A stretch of DNA of 64,000 nucleotides from Streptomyces plumbidurans (GTDB taxonomy: Bacteria; Actinomycetota; Actinomycetes; Streptomycetales; Streptomycetaceae). A program made the position numbers and the translations under genes. The notes beneath the pieces were generated by a model. That model was not told the DNA's origin and made no database searches. It was given only the letters and a program-made list of their open reading frames with translations. How positions within the stretch are numbered: position 1 is the stretch's first letter; each line of letters opens with the position of its first letter. Shown in pieces: positions 1-8,638 of the stretch. The stretch lies in contig NZ_JAFJSY010000011.1 of the NCBI RefSeq assembly GCF_019857225.1, positions 171,722 through 235,721 on the forward strand, given 5' to 3'.

Positions 1-34
1 GCAGCCGTCCACCTGGATCGGCAGCCGTCCACCT
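1..34. repeat. short direct repeat at window edge
   Basis: The 14-mer GCAGCCGTCCACCT occurs at 1-14 and again at 21-34, a 20-bp period with differing 6-bp spacers. It touches the window edge, so it may be the end of a longer tandem array or of an upstream coding repeat. Nothing further can be decided from this side. Confidence 0.4.
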
Positions 35-93
35 CGTGACGGGTGCATCTCGACGCCCCGCGGGCGGCGCTCCGGCCGGCAGGGCGACCCCAG

Positions 94-114
94 TACATGG
101 TTCTACACCATGTA
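94..114. promoter_or_regulatory. palindromic operator candidate (BlaI/CopY-like)
   Basis: TACATGGT and ACCATGTA form an 8-bp perfect inverted repeat around TCTAC. Nested in it is CTACA-CCA-TGTAG, which resembles the TACTACA-TGTAGTA sites of BlaI/MecI/CopY-family repressors. It lies about 130 bp upstream of the PAP2 gene start, a plausible promoter-proximal position. No BlaI-family gene is visible in the window, so the regulator would lie elsewhere. The assignment rests on resemblance to the family consensus only. Confidence 0.4.
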
Positions 115-241
115 GTAGATTGAGGGGGCGGCCACCGCTGATTCACCGCGATGTCACCAACATGTCATCGCCGGAGCGGGGATGGGCCGACGGCGCCGGA
201 CCGATCCGCGCCGCGTCTCACCGACACGGAAGGACGTGCCC

Positions 242-892
242 ATGCCCGCGGCCGCCACCGCGCGACTGGCCCTCGACGGATCCGGCATCGACGGCTCGTT
301 GTTCACCTCCGTCACCGACTTCGCCCGCGACACCAAGTGGCTCAACACCCCCTTGGAACTGTGGACCAATGTCGGCCTGGGCGTCTTCGCGGTGCTCATG
401 CTCATGGGCTGGTGGAACGCGCGCCGCCGCGGCACCCGGGCGATGACCGTCGCGCTGGCCGCACCGGTCGCCGTCATGGTCGCCTTCGCCGCCGCCGAAG
501 TGGTCAAGAAGATCGTCGGTGAGGTACGGCCCTGCCGGTCGATGCCGCACGCCTACGTCGTCGACGCCTGCCCCGCGCCCTCCGACTACGCCTTCCCCAG
601 CGGCCACACCACCGTCGCCGCCGCGACCGTGGCCGCCCTGTTCCTGCTGGACCGCCGCCTGAGTGCCATCGCGGCCGTGTTCGCGCTGGTGGAGGGCTTC
701 ACCCGCGTCTACGTCGGCGCCCACTACCCCCACGACGTCCTCGGCTCCGCCCTCCTGGCCCTGCCCGTCGCCTACTTCACCAGCCTGGCACTGCGCCGCT
801 GGGCCACCCCCCTGGTCGCGGCCCTGAACCGGGGGGCGCTGCGCCCGCTGCTGAGCGCCGAACCGCATACAGCCGCGCAGCACGCCGGCTAG
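242..892 (+). CDS. PAP2-family membrane phosphatase
   Basis: Predicted integral-membrane lipid phosphatase (type 2 phosphatidic acid phosphatase superfamily), 216 aa. The three-part signature is present: a K-x6-RP segment (KIVGEVRPC), FPSGHTT, and an R-x5-H-x3-D segment (RVYVGAHYPHDV). These supply the phosphate-binding Arg/Lys, the general acid His and the nucleophilic His of the family. Hydrophobic helices surround the motifs. The ATG at 242 is chosen because GGAAGGA lies 7 bp upstream; earlier in-frame starts lack an RBS. The substrate could be undecaprenyl diphosphate or another lipid phosphate; the sequence does not say. A BlaI/CopY-like palindrome lies upstream. Confidence 0.85.
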   Translation: MPAAATARLALDGSGIDGSLFTSVTDFARDTKWLNTPLELWTNVGLGVFAVLMLMGWWNARRRGTRAMTVALAAPVAVMVAFAAAEVVKKIVGEVRPCRSMPHAYVVDACPAPSDYAFPSGHTTVAAATVAALFLLDRRLSAIAAVFALVEGFTRVYVGAHYPHDVLGSALLALPVAYFTSLALRRWATPLVAALNRGALRPLLSAEPHTAAQHAG

Positions 893-914
893 CAGGGCAA
901 CGCGACGACGGCTA

Positions 915-1583
915 TCAGCGTCGGCCGGTCGGCTCGTCGGCACCGGAACCGGCACCGGTCCCGGTCCGATAGGCGCGCAGGCTGCGGGACGAAGCCGGCC
1001 AGGGCTGCGGGAAGGGGCGAAGCCGCCGCCAGTCGTACGGCGGATGCCCCAGCTTCGGACGGCGCCGATCGTAGCCGTTGATCAGCGCCCAGCCTGCGAC
1101 ACACACCACGATCAGCACGCGCCCGGCGGCATCGCTCACGTGCGCTCCAGGCGCGCGCAGGCCACCGACGCCGGCGGTCCACAGCCAGTATCCGAGCAGC
1201 GGATAGACCACCAGCTGATGCCAGATCTTGGTCGGAGCGAGGGCTTGCTGACGGGTGAAGAACCCCGCCCGCAGCTCCGCCCACCACTGCACCAGGCCGA
1301 AGCACAGCCACAGCCCGCCCGACGCGATCCCCCACCACGGCCCGGCCGGCCCACCCGGCGCCGCCGTACCCATCCGCCACACTCCCAGCGCGACCGCCAC
1401 GGCCAGCAGCGGATCACCGAGCAGCACCGCCACGAACCCGGTACGGAAACCCATCAGGCGTCGCTCCAGCAGCAGCGCCAGCAGCCACAGGCCGCCCGGC
1501 GTGACGGCAAGCACCGCGAGCGCGGCGATCCAGGGGCCGTGCTGCAGCGGCACTCCCAGCCAGGGAAGGAAGCGTCCGCTCAC
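915..1583 (-). CDS. hypothetical polytopic membrane protein
   Basis: A 222-aa protein with about five hydrophobic helices (near residues 18-40, 48-67, 84-102, 122-140 and 155-172) and a basic, Gly/Ser-rich cytoplasmic C-terminus after a YDRRRPKLGHPPYDWRRL segment. I do not recognise the family. It is convergent with the PAP2 gene, whose stop is only 22 bp away. Coding appearance is good (very high third-position GC and a coherent TM pattern), but there is no clear operon partner and the start is not pinned by a strong RBS. Confidence 0.6.
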   Translation of the reverse strand: MSGRFLPWLGVPLQHGPWIAALAVLAVTPGGLWLLALLLERRLMGFRTGFVAVLLGDPLLAVAVALGVWRMGTAAPGGPAGPWWGIASGGLWLCFGLVQWWAELRAGFFTRQQALAPTKIWHQLVVYPLLGYWLWTAGVGGLRAPGAHVSDAAGRVLIVVCVAGWALINGYDRRRPKLGHPPYDWRRLRPFPQPWPASSRSLRAYRTGTGAGSGADEPTGRR

Positions 1584-1740
1584 ACCAAAGACGATCCCCC
1601 GGCCCGTCGGCGCCCATGCGCGACGGGGTCCACGTCCGCCGACCGGACGCCTGCAACTCGTCGATCACCAGGAACGGGTGGGACGAACGGGCGGTCACAT
1701 CGAGGCAGTCGCAGACGACGTCACACCGATCGGTCGGACG

Positions 1741-2502
1741 TCAGTTGCTCTTGCCGTTGCCCTGGCCGGCGTTCCCGTCAGAGCCCTTGTCGGAGCCCTT
1801 GTCGGCGCTCTTGTCAGCGCCCTTGTCGGCCTTCTTGCCGTTGTCCGTCCGCTCCGGCTTCGCCGTCTTCTCCGGCTTGGTGGGTCCCTTGCCGTTGCCC
1901 GGCCTGTTCGGCGAGGGCGCGGTGGCCGGTTTGTCGCGTAGCTGCTCGGTGCAGTACGCCGGGACGTTCTTCTTGCCGCCGGCGGCTGTGATCAGGCGGT
2001 GCCAGGCCGTTGAGTCGAGGGGCTTGCCGTGGCCGGTGAGCTTCTTCTCGTACGCCCGGCAGTGCGCCTCGGTGTCCTTCGCGGTGGCCGGGCGGTTCTG
2101 CGCGGCGGAGGGGCCGGGGGTGCGGGGCGTGGTGGTGGCCGGGGGCTGCGTGCTGTGGGCGTCGGCGTGTCCGCCGTCCGGTGGGCCGCCGACGGAGTCG
2201 ATCGCCGCGAACGCGACCCCGCCCAGGGTGAGGCAGGCCAGGGACAGCGTGAAGGTGATCCGCAGCGAGCGCCGGACACGGCGGTGCTCGCGCGGGCGCC
2301 AGTCGTCCCTGCGGCGGGTGCGTGAGCCGTGCGCCCCGGCGTCCCGGGCGGCCCTGAACGCGGCCACCGCCCGCTGCTCAGCGTCGGTGTCCAGCGCGTG
2401 CGAGCGCACCGCGTCGGCGATCAGGCTCTCCGTCACCGGGCCGAACCGCCCCTCCCCGCGGCGACCGGCGCGGGCAGTGCCGTCGCTGTGCCGGTCACCC
2501 AT
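1741..2502 (-). CDS. single-TM protein paired with ECF sigma factor; Lys/Asp repeat tail
   Basis: A 253-aa protein with an Arg-rich cytoplasmic N-terminus, one TM helix near residues 80-102 (ITFTLSLACLTLGGVAFAAI), and a Pro/Thr-rich then Lys/Asp/Gly-rich extracytoplasmic part. It follows the sigma gene by 51 bp on the same strand, the usual place for a membrane partner or anti-sigma factor, but no zinc-binding HxxxCxxC motif is visible. The last 40 residues are a low-complexity K-G/S-D repeat. A two-cysteine segment (HCRAYEKKL ... YCTEQL) lies outside the membrane. Role as sigma partner is inferred from position. Confidence 0.6.
   Translation of the reverse strand: MGDRHSDGTARAGRRGEGRFGPVTESLIADAVRSHALDTDAEQRAVAAFRAARDAGAHGSRTRRRDDWRPREHRRVRRSLRITFTLSLACLTLGGVAFAAIDSVGGPPDGGHADAHSTQPPATTTPRTPGPSAAQNRPATAKDTEAHCRAYEKKLTGHGKPLDSTAWHRLITAAGGKKNVPAYCTEQLRDKPATAPSPNRPGNGKGPTKPEKTAKPERTDNGKKADKGADKSADKGSDKGSDGNAGQGNGKSN
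1777..1833 (-). repeat. 12-bp tandem coding repeat
   Basis: Four to five degenerate copies of a 12-bp unit of the type GAGCCCTTGTCG (plus strand) encode the repeated S/A-D-K-G/S tail of the membrane protein on the minus strand. Low-complexity, probably length-variable among strains. Confidence 0.6.
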
Positions 2503-2553
2503 GTCCGTATCCGTCCGTGTCCCGCTCGTGGCCGCTCGTGCCTTCGCTGACGT

Positions 2554-3174
2554 TCATTTCGACTCCCCCAGCGTCCGGGGGTCCTCATTCGTCACACCCG
2601 GGCCGCCCAGCACGGCCGCAAGGCGCTTCAGCCCGCGGTGCGCGGCCGTGCGCACCGCGCCGGGCCGCTTGCCGAGGACGCGGGCCGCGGCGGGGCCGTC
2701 GAGCCCGACGACCACGCGCAGCAGCACGGCCTCGGCCTGGTCGGGGGGCAGGCTGCGCACCAGCTCCAGGGCGCGTTCGGTGGAGAGCGCCTCAAGGGCC
2801 TGGTCGTGGGTGCTGTGCGGGCCCGCCAGGTCCAGTACGTCCTGTTCCAGCCCGGCCGACCGGGGCCGTACCCGCTGCCGGCGCAGATGGTCGAGCGCCC
2901 GGTGCCGGGCGATGGTCGCGGTCCAGCCGCGAAAGCCCGCCCCGTCGCCCTTGAACCGCCCGAGGTCCCGGGCGATCTCCAGCCAGGCGTCGGACGCCAC
3001 GTCCTCGGCGTCGTCGCCGACGATCCCGCGCAGATAGCCGAGGAGTCCGGGCTGCACGAGCCGGTACGCGACGGCGAACGCGGCCTCGTCGCCCTCCTGG
3101 GCCCGCGCGACCGCCTCCCCCAACTCCCCGTCGTGCGCCTGCGCGCGGCGGGGTTCCCGTTGCTGGCCCAACAC
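2554..3174 (-). CDS. ECF-type RNA polymerase sigma factor
   Basis: Sigma-70-family factor with sigma2 (DDAEDVASDAWLEIAR, then FRGWTATIARHRALDHLRRQ) and sigma4 (LPPDQAEAVLLRVVVGLDGP, then a GAVRTAAHRGLKRL recognition helix). It lacks sigma3, so it is ECF-like. The first conserved residues (ELGEAVARAQEGDEAAF) begin soon after the GTG at 3174, giving 206 aa, the usual ECF length. A TTG one codon on has AGGA 5 bp upstream and could be the true start. An ATG at 3270 would add a Gly/Ala-rich extension without clear support. The downstream membrane protein probably modulates it. Confidence 0.8.
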   Translation of the reverse strand: MLGQQREPRRAQAHDGELGEAVARAQEGDEAAFAVAYRLVQPGLLGYLRGIVGDDAEDVASDAWLEIARDLGRFKGDGAGFRGWTATIARHRALDHLRRQRVRPRSAGLEQDVLDLAGPHSTHDQALEALSTERALELVRSLPPDQAEAVLLRVVVGLDGPAAARVLGKRPGAVRTAAHRGLKRLAAVLGGPGVTNEDPRTLGESK

Positions 3175-3455
3175 CGTCCTCGTCGTTCGTGCGACTGATC
3201 CGGCAGGTCCCGGCCGAGCGGAACCCGCACCGTGCGCCACGTCGGCCCGTGAACACGCCCCCACGGTCATCTGCGTACGGCGTGACGGAAGTGTCACAGG
3301 TGATGTTCGGTCAGAGTCGTGCACAGAGTTGCGCGTCAGAGTTGTGCGCCGTGCGTCGGCGCCGCCGCCCGGGACAGGTGGGGGGGTCGGCACCGGCGGG
3401 CCGCCCGGCGATCACGACGGGCGGCCCGGTCTCCCGGTCTACGCCGGGCAGCGGC

Positions 3456-4928
3456 TCACAGCGTCGAATCCACCGGTTCGGGCGTCTTCGGCGCGGCGCT
3501 CTGCATCGTGGGCGCGCGGTCCGCGTTCACGACCACTCCCGCGACCAGGGCCGCCACCAGCAGCGCCCCCATCGCCCACCAGGTGGCGACGTTGAAGCCG
3601 TGCACGGTGGCCTTCGCCGCGAGCAGCCGGCGGTCCACGCCGGGTCCCGCGTGCGCGGTCAGATAGCGCGCGGTCACGCTGGCGGCGATCGTGTTCAGCA
3701 GCGCCGTACCGATCGAACCGCCCACCTGCTGCGCGGTATTGAAGGTCGCCGAGGCAGCGCCCGCGTCACGCGGTGCGACGCCTCCGGTGGCCAGCGACAC
3801 CGACGTCATCATCGCCGAGCTCATGCCGAGCCCCAGCATCAGCATGCCGGGCAGGACACGGGAGGCGTACGCCGGTTCCACGCCGATCCCCGCGATGACC
3901 ACCAGCCCGCCCGCCGCGAGGAGCAGCCCCGGCACGATCACCACGCGCGGCGGCACCCGGGTCAGCAGCCGGGCGGCGATCTGCGTGGAGCCGACGACCA
4001 TCGCGACCGTCATCGGCAGATAGGCGACGCCGGTCTTCAGCGGCGACCAGCCGAGGACGGTCTGGAGGTAGTAGGTCAGGAAGAGGAAGACGCCGAACAT
4101 GCCGATGGTGACCAGCAGCACGGTCAGGAAGGCGCCGATCCGCTGCCGGTCCTTGACCACCGACATCGGCAGCAGCGGCACCCGCGCCCGGGTCTGCCAC
4201 AGCCCGAAGACCGCGAGCAGGACGACACCGGCGGCCAGCAGCGTCAGCACCAGCCCGTCGTGCCAACTGCGCGACTCCGCCTCGGAGAAGCCGTACACGA
4301 GGGAGAGCATCCCGGCCGAGCCGAGCAGTGCGCCGGGCACGTCGAGGCGGGCGTCTGGGTGGCGTTCGCCGGGCGCGAGCAGGGCCAGCGCGCCGAAGAA
4401 GGCGACCAGGGCTATGGGGATGTTGACGTAGAGGCACCAGCGCCAGTTCAGGTACTGGGTCAGCACACCGCCCGCGAGCAGGCCGATGGCCGCGCCCGCG
4501 CCGATGATGGCGCCGAAGATGCCGAACGCCTTGCTGCGGTCCTTCTGGTCGGTGAAGGTCGTGGCGAGCAGCGAGAGCGCGGACGGCGCGAGCAGCGCGG
4601 CGAACACGCCCTGCAGGGCGCGCGCCCCGAACAGCATCCCGGAGTTCGCGGCGGCCCCGCCGAGCGCCGAGGCGAACGCGAAGCCCAGCAGTCCGATGAC
4701 GAAGGTGTTGCGGCGGCCGACCAGGTCGGCGATGCGGCCGCCGAGCAGCAGCAGTCCGCCGAAGGCCAGCGTGTAGGCGGTGATCACCCACTGACGGTTT
4801 CCGTCCGACATGTTCAGGTCGGACTGGGCGGAGGGCAGGGCGATGTTCACGATGGTCATGTCGAGTACGACCATCAACTGGGCGAGGGCGATCACGACCA
4901 GCGCCCACCAACGACGGTTGTCAGCCAT
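3456..4928 (-). CDS. MFS drug exporter, DHA2 (EmrB/QacA) type
   Basis: Proton-driven efflux transporter of 490 aa with 14 predicted TM helices. Signatures: WVITAYTLAFGGLLLLGGRI in TM2 (motif D1), GGRIADLVGRRN (motif A), and a Gly-rich motif C segment around GAGAAIGLLAGGVLTQYLNW. The protein starts MADNRRWWALVVIALAQLMV, typical for the family. It stands alone between the sigma factor and unrelated genes, with no adjacent TetR/MarR regulator. Substrate unknown. Confidence 0.88.
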   Translation of the reverse strand: MADNRRWWALVVIALAQLMVVLDMTIVNIALPSAQSDLNMSDGNRQWVITAYTLAFGGLLLLGGRIADLVGRRNTFVIGLLGFAFASALGGAAANSGMLFGARALQGVFAALLAPSALSLLATTFTDQKDRSKAFGIFGAIIGAGAAIGLLAGGVLTQYLNWRWCLYVNIPIALVAFFGALALLAPGERHPDARLDVPGALLGSAGMLSLVYGFSEAESRSWHDGLVLTLLAAGVVLLAVFGLWQTRARVPLLPMSVVKDRQRIGAFLTVLLVTIGMFGVFLFLTYYLQTVLGWSPLKTGVAYLPMTVAMVVGSTQIAARLLTRVPPRVVIVPGLLLAAGGLVVIAGIGVEPAYASRVLPGMLMLGLGMSSAMMTSVSLATGGVAPRDAGAASATFNTAQQVGGSIGTALLNTIAASVTARYLTAHAGPGVDRRLLAAKATVHGFNVATWWAMGALLVAALVAGVVVNADRAPTMQSAAPKTPEPVDSTL

Positions 4929-4979
4929 GAGGCCATCGTGCGCCCGCCGACCCCCGTTTGTGAACGCAGGCGTCTCTTA

Positions 4980-5486
4980 TTACGAGTTTTTTGCCGCCCA
5001 GGACGGGGTCGACGCCGCGTCCCGGCACAGCAGCCTGAGCGAGCCGTCCCCGTGGAAACAGCGCCTGGCCTCGTCGACCGGGTCCCACATCCGCCCGTCG
5101 GGTGTCCGGATCCAGTACTGCCCGCCCACCGACAGCCACTCGGCGCCGGTCTGACGGCTGATCACCTCACCGGCATACGCCCCGAACCCGCGCAGCACGC
5201 TCTCCACCGCGGCGTACGGCGCCTCCTCACGCCGTATCCCCTCGATCATCCGGTCGACGCGCCACAGGCTCTGCACCGAGTAGTCGAGGCGCAGCCGCGC
5301 CCCCTCGCGCATCGCCGCGACGGCGTCCGCCGCCCACCGCACGGGCTTCGTCGCCGCGTTCGGCCTGGTCTCGTGGAAGGTAGTCACATACACAGGAGCG
5401 AGGCCGGCGTGCCGGACGTCACAGGCATCCGGGGGGATTCCCGAGACCGGCGCAGGACCGCCCCAGCGCCGCCGCAGGACACTCAC
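4980..5486 (-). CDS. hypothetical protein (168 aa)
   Basis: I do not recognise this family. It is soluble, with a mixed central segment (WAADAVAAMREGARLRLDY) and a C-terminal part containing WLSVGGQYWIRTPDGRMWDP, which looks like a small beta-rich domain. No signal peptide or TM. It lies on the same strand just downstream of the next hypothetical gene (24-bp gap), so the two may be co-transcribed. It could be one of the DUF families common in Streptomyces; I cannot name which. Confidence 0.55.
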   Translation of the reverse strand: MSVLRRRWGGPAPVSGIPPDACDVRHAGLAPVYVTTFHETRPNAATKPVRWAADAVAAMREGARLRLDYSVQSLWRVDRMIEGIRREEAPYAAVESVLRGFGAYAGEVISRQTGAEWLSVGGQYWIRTPDGRMWDPVDEARRCFHGDGSLRLLCRDAASTPSWAAKNS

Positions 5487-5509
5487 AGGACTCCCTCACG
5501 TGCGGCGCG

Positions 5510-6121
5510 CTACCCCAGGCGGGCGCGCCGCGCCACGACGGCCTGCAGCACCCGGCGCCCCTCGATCGAGACCTCCAGCGCCCGGCGCAGCCCGCCCGTA
5601 CCGTGCCCGGCCAGCACCTCCAGCACGGTGACCTGACGGCGCAGCTCCGCCGCCACCAGCGGCGACATCCCCTCCGTACGCCCTGCACGGCGCGAGTCCA
5701 GCGACACGTCCGGGTCACCCACGGAATCCAGCAGGCGGTGGATCTGCAGCGCGGCGACCGAGCAGGCGTCCGCCCACACCCGCACCCGGTCCGCGCACCG
5801 GTCGTCCGGCGCCGCGCTCAGCATCCGGCGGGCCAGCAGCGCGGCCTCGCCCTCACCGGACGCCTCACCGTCGCCGGAACCCTCGCCCTCACCGGACGCC
5901 TCGCCCTCGCCGGACCCCTCCGGCCCGCCGAGCTTCTCGCGCGCCTGCCGGAGCCCCTCGCCCCAGTCCGCGCTCTCGTCGGCGTCGGAGAGGCTGGCCC
6001 ACAGCGGCCGCAGCACCTCGTCGTCGCCGCCCAGCAGCGGCACGCAGCGATCCAAACAAGCCAACCCGCTGGCCGCCAGGCCGCGTTCGTCGGCCTGAGC
6101 GATCAGGTCCACCAGGCTCAT
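5510..6121 (-). CDS. hypothetical helical protein with acidic repeat linker
   Basis: A 203-aa soluble protein. Residues 1-65 and 98-203 look alpha-helical. Between them is a 25-residue acidic linker built of repeated G/S-E-G-E-A units. No catalytic motif is recognisable. The segment CADRVRVWADACSVAALQIH resembles bundle-type scaffold helices. The likely start is the ATG at 6121 (MSLVDLIAQADERG). Probably an operon with the downstream 168-aa gene. Confidence 0.55.
   Translation of the reverse strand: MSLVDLIAQADERGLAASGLACLDRCVPLLGGDDEVLRPLWASLSDADESADWGEGLRQAREKLGGPEGSGEGEASGEGEGSGDGEASGEGEAALLARRMLSAAPDDRCADRVRVWADACSVAALQIHRLLDSVGDPDVSLDSRRAGRTEGMSPLVAAELRRQVTVLEVLAGHGTGGLRRALEVSIEGRRVLQAVVARRARLG
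5847..5925 (-). repeat. degenerate 18-bp tandem coding repeat
   Basis: Repeated CTCGCCCTCACCGGACGC-type units encode the GEGEASGEGEGS linker of the 203-aa protein. Third positions vary between copies while the peptide is kept, which suggests the acidic linker is under coding constraint rather than being a very recent slippage product. Confidence 0.55.
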
Positions 6122-6217
6122 CCACGCCTCCCTCTGCGGGTTCCATGCCGGGCTCAGCAGGGCGCTTCCCTTACGGAACCCGCATTTCCCCTTACTGCGT
6201 GCGATCGCCCGGGAGTG

Positions 6218-6721
6218 TCACAGCGGCACCACCCCCAGCCGGTCGAGCAGCCGGAAGAAAAGGTTTTCAGCCAACGGGTCCGCCTCGGCGGTCAGTACGT
6301 CGACCAGCGGGCCCGGCGCCACGTCGTGCCCCGCCTCGGCGGCCCAGGCGACCGCCCGGTCCGCGGCGTCGGAGGGGTCCAGGAAGTAGTCCTCCAGTGT
6401 GAGCCCCTCGGCCCCGGCGCCGACGTACCCGGCCATCGCGGCCCGCCCCAGACAGGCCGTCCACGCCCCGCTCGCGGGCGCCGCCGCCTCGACGACCACG
6501 CAGTCGCTGTCCATGACGTAGCCGAAGAGAGCGGGCACTCCGGTCTCCTCGGCGAGGACGTTCATGTTCCCGACCTCGCCGTCGCCGCTCGGGTACTCCC
6601 ACACCTGCCAGCCGCCCGGCGCCTCGCTGCGCAGCTCCATGCCCTTGGCGCCGGACAGCGCGTCGAGTCCGGCGAGCGGCCGCTCGCTGCGGCCCACGAC
6701 GAAGTACCCCCAGTAGCCCAT
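6218..6721 (-). CDS. hypothetical protein (MGYWGYFVVGRSE...)
   Basis: A 167-aa soluble acidic protein of a type I do not recognise. The start ATG at 6721 is preceded by a GGGGGAACGGGAC purine-rich stretch, and the upstream in-frame Arg-rich codons are unlike the protein. The sequence is rich in acidic residues and aromatic pairs (GYWGYFVV, LEDYFLDPSDAADRAVAWAAE). No signal peptide or TM. An immunity-like or housekeeping role would be a guess. Confidence 0.55.
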   Translation of the reverse strand: MGYWGYFVVGRSERPLAGLDALSGAKGMELRSEAPGGWQVWEYPSGDGEVGNMNVLAEETGVPALFGYVMDSDCVVVEAAAPASGAWTACLGRAAMAGYVGAGAEGLTLEDYFLDPSDAADRAVAWAAEAGHDVAPGPLVDVLTAEADPLAENLFFRLLDRLGVVPL

Positions 6722-6827
6722 GTCCCGTTCCCCCACGGCTCGTCGGCTTCGGCCCCGCGCCGAATACACCACAGCCGTACGCCTGTTCGCAGCCGTATGC
6801 CGCAACAGGCCGGGGGCGCCAGCGCGC

Positions 6828-8483
6828 TCAGCCCAGCCGGCCGGCCAGCGCCCGGAACTGCGGCCAGGTGAGCGCGGGTTTGCGCGGGTCCCACAGCTTC
6901 TGGACCGTCGCCCGCAGCGGCATCCGGATCCCGGCCGCGACCTGGTCCTGCGTCTGGGAGCCGGCGAGGTCGCACCAGACCGCGAAGGAGCCGCCGAGGA
7001 TCTGCGCGTCGTACTTCGCCGGCACCGCCTGCGTACCGCGCACCACGCGCGGGGTCCACTGCCCGTAGATCCGCTCCCCGGTCGGGTACACGAAGTTGTT
7101 CGGCTGCCCGAGGACGTAGTAGAGGTACTCGTCGTTGTAGTTGACGAGCTTGCGCCCGGCGCTCAGATACGCCACCGGCTGCCGCGCCCCGAACTCCTTG
7201 CCGGTCCAGTACGCCACCTGGAGGTCCTTGGCCGGCTGCACGGACGTCCCCGCGTAGAAGCCGTCGTTCCAGGCCCGCAGCGTGCGGTCGTGGGCGCGGA
7301 CGGTCTTGGCGCGGTCGTTCAGCCAGCCCGTCGCGAGGTCGGAGATGGTGCCCCCGGAGCCGTAGGCGCTCCTGGCGGCGGCGGCCAGCTGCGGGTAGGA
7401 CGCCGACGGGCTGGAGACCATCAGTGCCTGGTACTCGTCGGCGCCGAGGTTCCACTGCCCGCCGGGGAAGAGGCCGGCGTACTCGTTCAGCAGGTCGTCG
7501 ACGAGGTGGGCGGCCGCGGGCTTGGAGATGTCGACGGCTCCGCGCGCCGCGACCCCCCGCGCGTTGCGCAGCTGCAGATCGGGGTGGGCGGCGATCACGG
7601 CCCCGAGGTGTCCGGGCGAGTCGATCTCCGGCACCACGGTGATGTGGCGGCTCTCGGCGAGGTCGACGATCCTCTTGACCTGGGCCTTCGTCAGGTGCTG
7701 TTTGGAGACGATCTCGGGGTGCGAGTCGGACTCGATGCGGAAGGACTGGTCGTCGGAGAAGTGCAGCCCCAGCTCGTTGAACTTCAGATCGCCGAGCTCC
7801 CGCACCCGGTCCTCGATCCAGCCGGCGGTGAAGTACTTGCGGGCGATGTCCAGGTTGAACCCGCGCACCGGCTTGGCCGGTTGGTCCTTGACGACCCCCT
7901 CGGGCGCCGTGCCGCCACCGTGCACCTCCTGCTTGAGGGTGCGCGTGCCGTAGAAGACCCCCGCGTCGGCGGGCCCGCTGATGACCACCCGCCCGCCGCG
8001 CACGGTCATCGTGTACGACTCCGGGTCCGCCCCTTCGTCGTCGTTCAGCGCCAGCCGTACGTCCCCCGCCCTGACGTCGTCCTTCTCCCCGGCGTACGTC
8101 ATCCCCAGCTCACCGGCGATCAGCCGGCCCTCGTCGGCCAGGTCGGCGTCGCTGACCACCACGCGGGCGCCGTGCGCCGGACGCCAGCCGGGCCCGCGCG
8201 CCGCGGTGTGGGAGCGCACGGCGGGGATGGTCGCGGGCGCCTTGGACAGGGCGTAGGAACGGGTCGGGCTCGGAGTCGGGCTCCCGCCGGACGCGCCGGT
8301 CGCGTCGGCACTCCCGTCGGCGGAGGGCTGCTGCCGCGCCGCTCCCGCCGGGCTGCTGTCGTCACCGGAGGCCCAGAAGCCCAGGCCGATCCCGAGCGCG
8401 ATCGTGCCGGCGAACGCGCCCGCGACGATCGTCCGCCTGTGCTTCACCTTGCGCGCCGGAGGGCGGCGCCTGTGCTGGCTCAC
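6828..8483 (-). CDS. secreted/membrane-anchored beta-N-acetylhexosaminidase (GH20)
   Basis: Hydrolyses terminal N-acetylglucosamine residues from chitooligosaccharides or muropeptide sugars. The protein is 551 aa. A basic N-terminus and hydrophobic stretch (residues 20-41, TIVAGAFAGTIALGIGLGFW) form an uncleaved anchor or signal peptide, followed by a Ser/Pro/Ala linker. An N-terminal GH20b-like domain is followed by the catalytic barrel: FNLDIARKYF, LGLHFSDDQSFR, VVPEIDSPGHLGA, and the catalytic Asp-Glu pair in NLGADEYQAL. Substrate-assisted catalysis is the family mechanism. No DasR-like palindrome is obvious upstream. Confidence 0.88.
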   Translation of the reverse strand: MSQHRRRPPARKVKHRRTIVAGAFAGTIALGIGLGFWASGDDSSPAGAARQQPSADGSADATGASGGSPTPSPTRSYALSKAPATIPAVRSHTAARGPGWRPAHGARVVVSDADLADEGRLIAGELGMTYAGEKDDVRAGDVRLALNDDEGADPESYTMTVRGGRVVISGPADAGVFYGTRTLKQEVHGGGTAPEGVVKDQPAKPVRGFNLDIARKYFTAGWIEDRVRELGDLKFNELGLHFSDDQSFRIESDSHPEIVSKQHLTKAQVKRIVDLAESRHITVVPEIDSPGHLGAVIAAHPDLQLRNARGVAARGAVDISKPAAAHLVDDLLNEYAGLFPGGQWNLGADEYQALMVSSPSASYPQLAAAARSAYGSGGTISDLATGWLNDRAKTVRAHDRTLRAWNDGFYAGTSVQPAKDLQVAYWTGKEFGARQPVAYLSAGRKLVNYNDEYLYYVLGQPNNFVYPTGERIYGQWTPRVVRGTQAVPAKYDAQILGGSFAVWCDLAGSQTQDQVAAGIRMPLRATVQKLWDPRKPALTWPQFRALAGRLG

Positions 8484-8597
8484 GCAGCCAACCTAAGACC
8501 CTCGGGCACCACGATGTGTCCACCACACGTTCCGAAACTCTCCCCTGCGGGTGAAATTCGGGCATCCGTCGGACACGTCATGCCCACTCTCGATAAC

Positions 8598-8607
8598 GTG
8601 ACGTCAC
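8598..8607. promoter_or_regulatory. short perfect palindrome GTGACGTCAC
   Basis: A 10-bp palindrome lies midway in the 155-bp divergent spacer between the GH20 gene and the OHCU decarboxylase gene. Ten bases is short enough to occur by chance in GC-rich DNA. The position is suitable for a GntR-type or similar operator but no cognate regulator is adjacent. Confidence 0.25.
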
Positions 8608-8638
8608 ACCTCCCACAGCATCCTCTGCCGAAACCCAC

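Noticed and set aside
3189..5636. Long open frame (about 815 codons) on the plus strand
   Set aside because: Antisense to the MFS exporter and its neighbours; composition is typical of a GC-rich shadow (R, Q, H, G rich) and no motif is seen.
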